A program made the translations under genes and the position numbers. The notes under the pieces were generated by a model. The model was given only the letters and a program-made list of their open reading frames with translations. It made no database searches and was not told where the DNA came from. A stretch of 14,867 bases of DNA from an uncultured Peptostreptococcaceae bacterium (GTDB lineage Bacteria > Bacillota > Clostridia > Peptostreptococcales > Anaerovoracaceae), in the NCBI GenBank assembly GCA_905236895.1, contig CAJOQI010000093.1:1-14867 (forward strand), given 5' to 3'. Positions 14,360 through 14,867 of this stretch are shown here, piece by piece. Each line of letters opens with the position of its first letter. Positions within the stretch are counted from its first letter, which is position 1.

Positions 14360-14842
14360 TTAAATCCTCCAATATTTTTTCTCTAAGGCTAAACGTACAT
14401 TTTCAGGAACCAATCCCTCCACCTTTCCGTGAAGAGAAGCAACCTCCTTAACCCAGCTGGAGCAAATAAATGCATATTCGGCCCTTCCCATAAGAAAGAC
14501 CGTTTCTACTCCCCGGGGAAAAAGAGTATCGTTCATATGAGACATATTGCACTCGTATTCGAAATCCGACATTCCTCTTAGACCTCTAACCACCACATCA
14601 AAGCCTTCTTCTTTGATATAGTCGGCCAAAAGTCCTGAGAATTCCGCAACCTTAACATTTCCAAAATCCGCTACGGATTCTTTGATAAAGTCAACTCTCT
14701 CATCTAAGGTGAAAAGCCCCTTTTTCTGGGGATTGTCCACAACCCCAACAGTAAGGTCAAAAAGCTTTGATGCTCTTCCAATGATATCGAGATGTCCTAT
14801 AGTGACAGGATCAAAGGATCCAGTATAGAGCGCTTTCTTCAT
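14360..14842 (-). CDS. coaD: Phosphopantetheine adenylyltransferase
   Basis: 160 aa, the usual length. CoaD joins 4'-phosphopantetheine and ATP to give dephospho-CoA, the penultimate step of CoA synthesis. The N-terminus ALYTGSFDPVTIGHLDII carries the TxGH nucleotide-binding motif (14-17). VVRGLRGMSDFEYE (84-97) and the C-terminal ICSSWVKEVASLHG, the counterpart of ISSSxVKE, are also characteristic. The ATG at 14842 is preceded by GGGAGGC. Its stop is one base before the next start. In many Firmicutes rsmD lies directly upstream; here that would be beyond the right edge, so the promoter is not visible. CoaE, which uses the product, is encoded about 11.5 kb away in this window. Confidence 0.97.
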   Translation of the reverse strand: MKKALYTGSFDPVTIGHLDIIGRASKLFDLTVGVVDNPQKKGLFTLDERVDFIKESVADFGNVKVAEFSGLLADYIKEEGFDVVVRGLRGMSDFEYECNMSHMNDTLFPRGVETVFLMGRAEYAFICSSWVKEVASLHGKVEGLVPENVRLALEKKYWRI

Positions 14843-14867
14843 TCTGCCTCCCTGCGATACAGAGAAA

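Noticed and set aside
1..14867. CRISPR array, insertion sequence, prophage or defence island
   Set aside because: No regularly spaced repeats, transposase, integrase, phage or nuclease-defence genes were found; all large frames are explained by housekeeping genes.

Overview
This window looks like ordinary chromosome from a low-to-moderate GC Firmicute of class Clostridia, most likely family Lachnospiraceae. The basis is the protein content and gene order: a coaD / coiled-coil / tmcAL / ackA / rpmF block, an FtsK-RimO pair, a fungal/archaeal-type Asd, and a PolA with a worn-out proofreading domain. The genus cannot be fixed from the sequence alone. Apart from the tail of a transporter gene at the left edge, every recognised gene lies on the minus strand, so it reads from high to low coordinates.

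Right block (14842 down to 11142): coaD, a 191-aa coiled-coil protein of unknown role and tmcAL are packed with 1-nt gaps or overlaps and form one operon whose promoter lies off the right edge. ackA follows behind its own sigma-A type promoter. rpmF follows behind a near-consensus promoter whose -35 box overlaps the ackA stop codon, and ends at a strong intrinsic terminator. The order resembles the Bacillus ylbI...ylbM-ylbN-rpmF region, but ackA is inserted, the ylbN/yceD (DUF177) gene usual before rpmF is absent, and pta is not beside ackA.

Middle block (11033 down to 658): a clear promoter (TTGAAA-17-TAAAAT) with a dyad over its -10 box drives asd, ftsK, rimO, polA, coaE and a membrane-anchored family 5 solute-binding protein. 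Gaps are 26 nt, 13 nt, -4, 1 and -1 nt, so this is one tightly coupled six-gene operon joining aspartate-family and peptidoglycan precursor supply (Asd), chromosome segregation (FtsK), S12 methylthiolation (RimO), DNA repair (PolA), CoA synthesis (CoaE) and an orphan peptide-binding-like protein. I see no terminator after the last gene; the next one downstream is that of a tRNA-Leu(GAG) gene.

Left block (1 to 583): the 3' end of a plus-strand BMP-family ABC permease ends at a perfect hairpin terminator with U-tracts on both strands. Between it and the tRNA-Leu terminator is about 165 bp of AT-rich, dyad-rich DNA without a gene. It holds a consensus -35 with an extended -10 on the minus strand that would make a ~125-nt RNA ending at the same bidirectional terminator; this is the main candidate for something undescribed.

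I found no CRISPR array, insertion sequence, phage gene, toxin-antitoxin pair or defence system. Most of the window is housekeeping.
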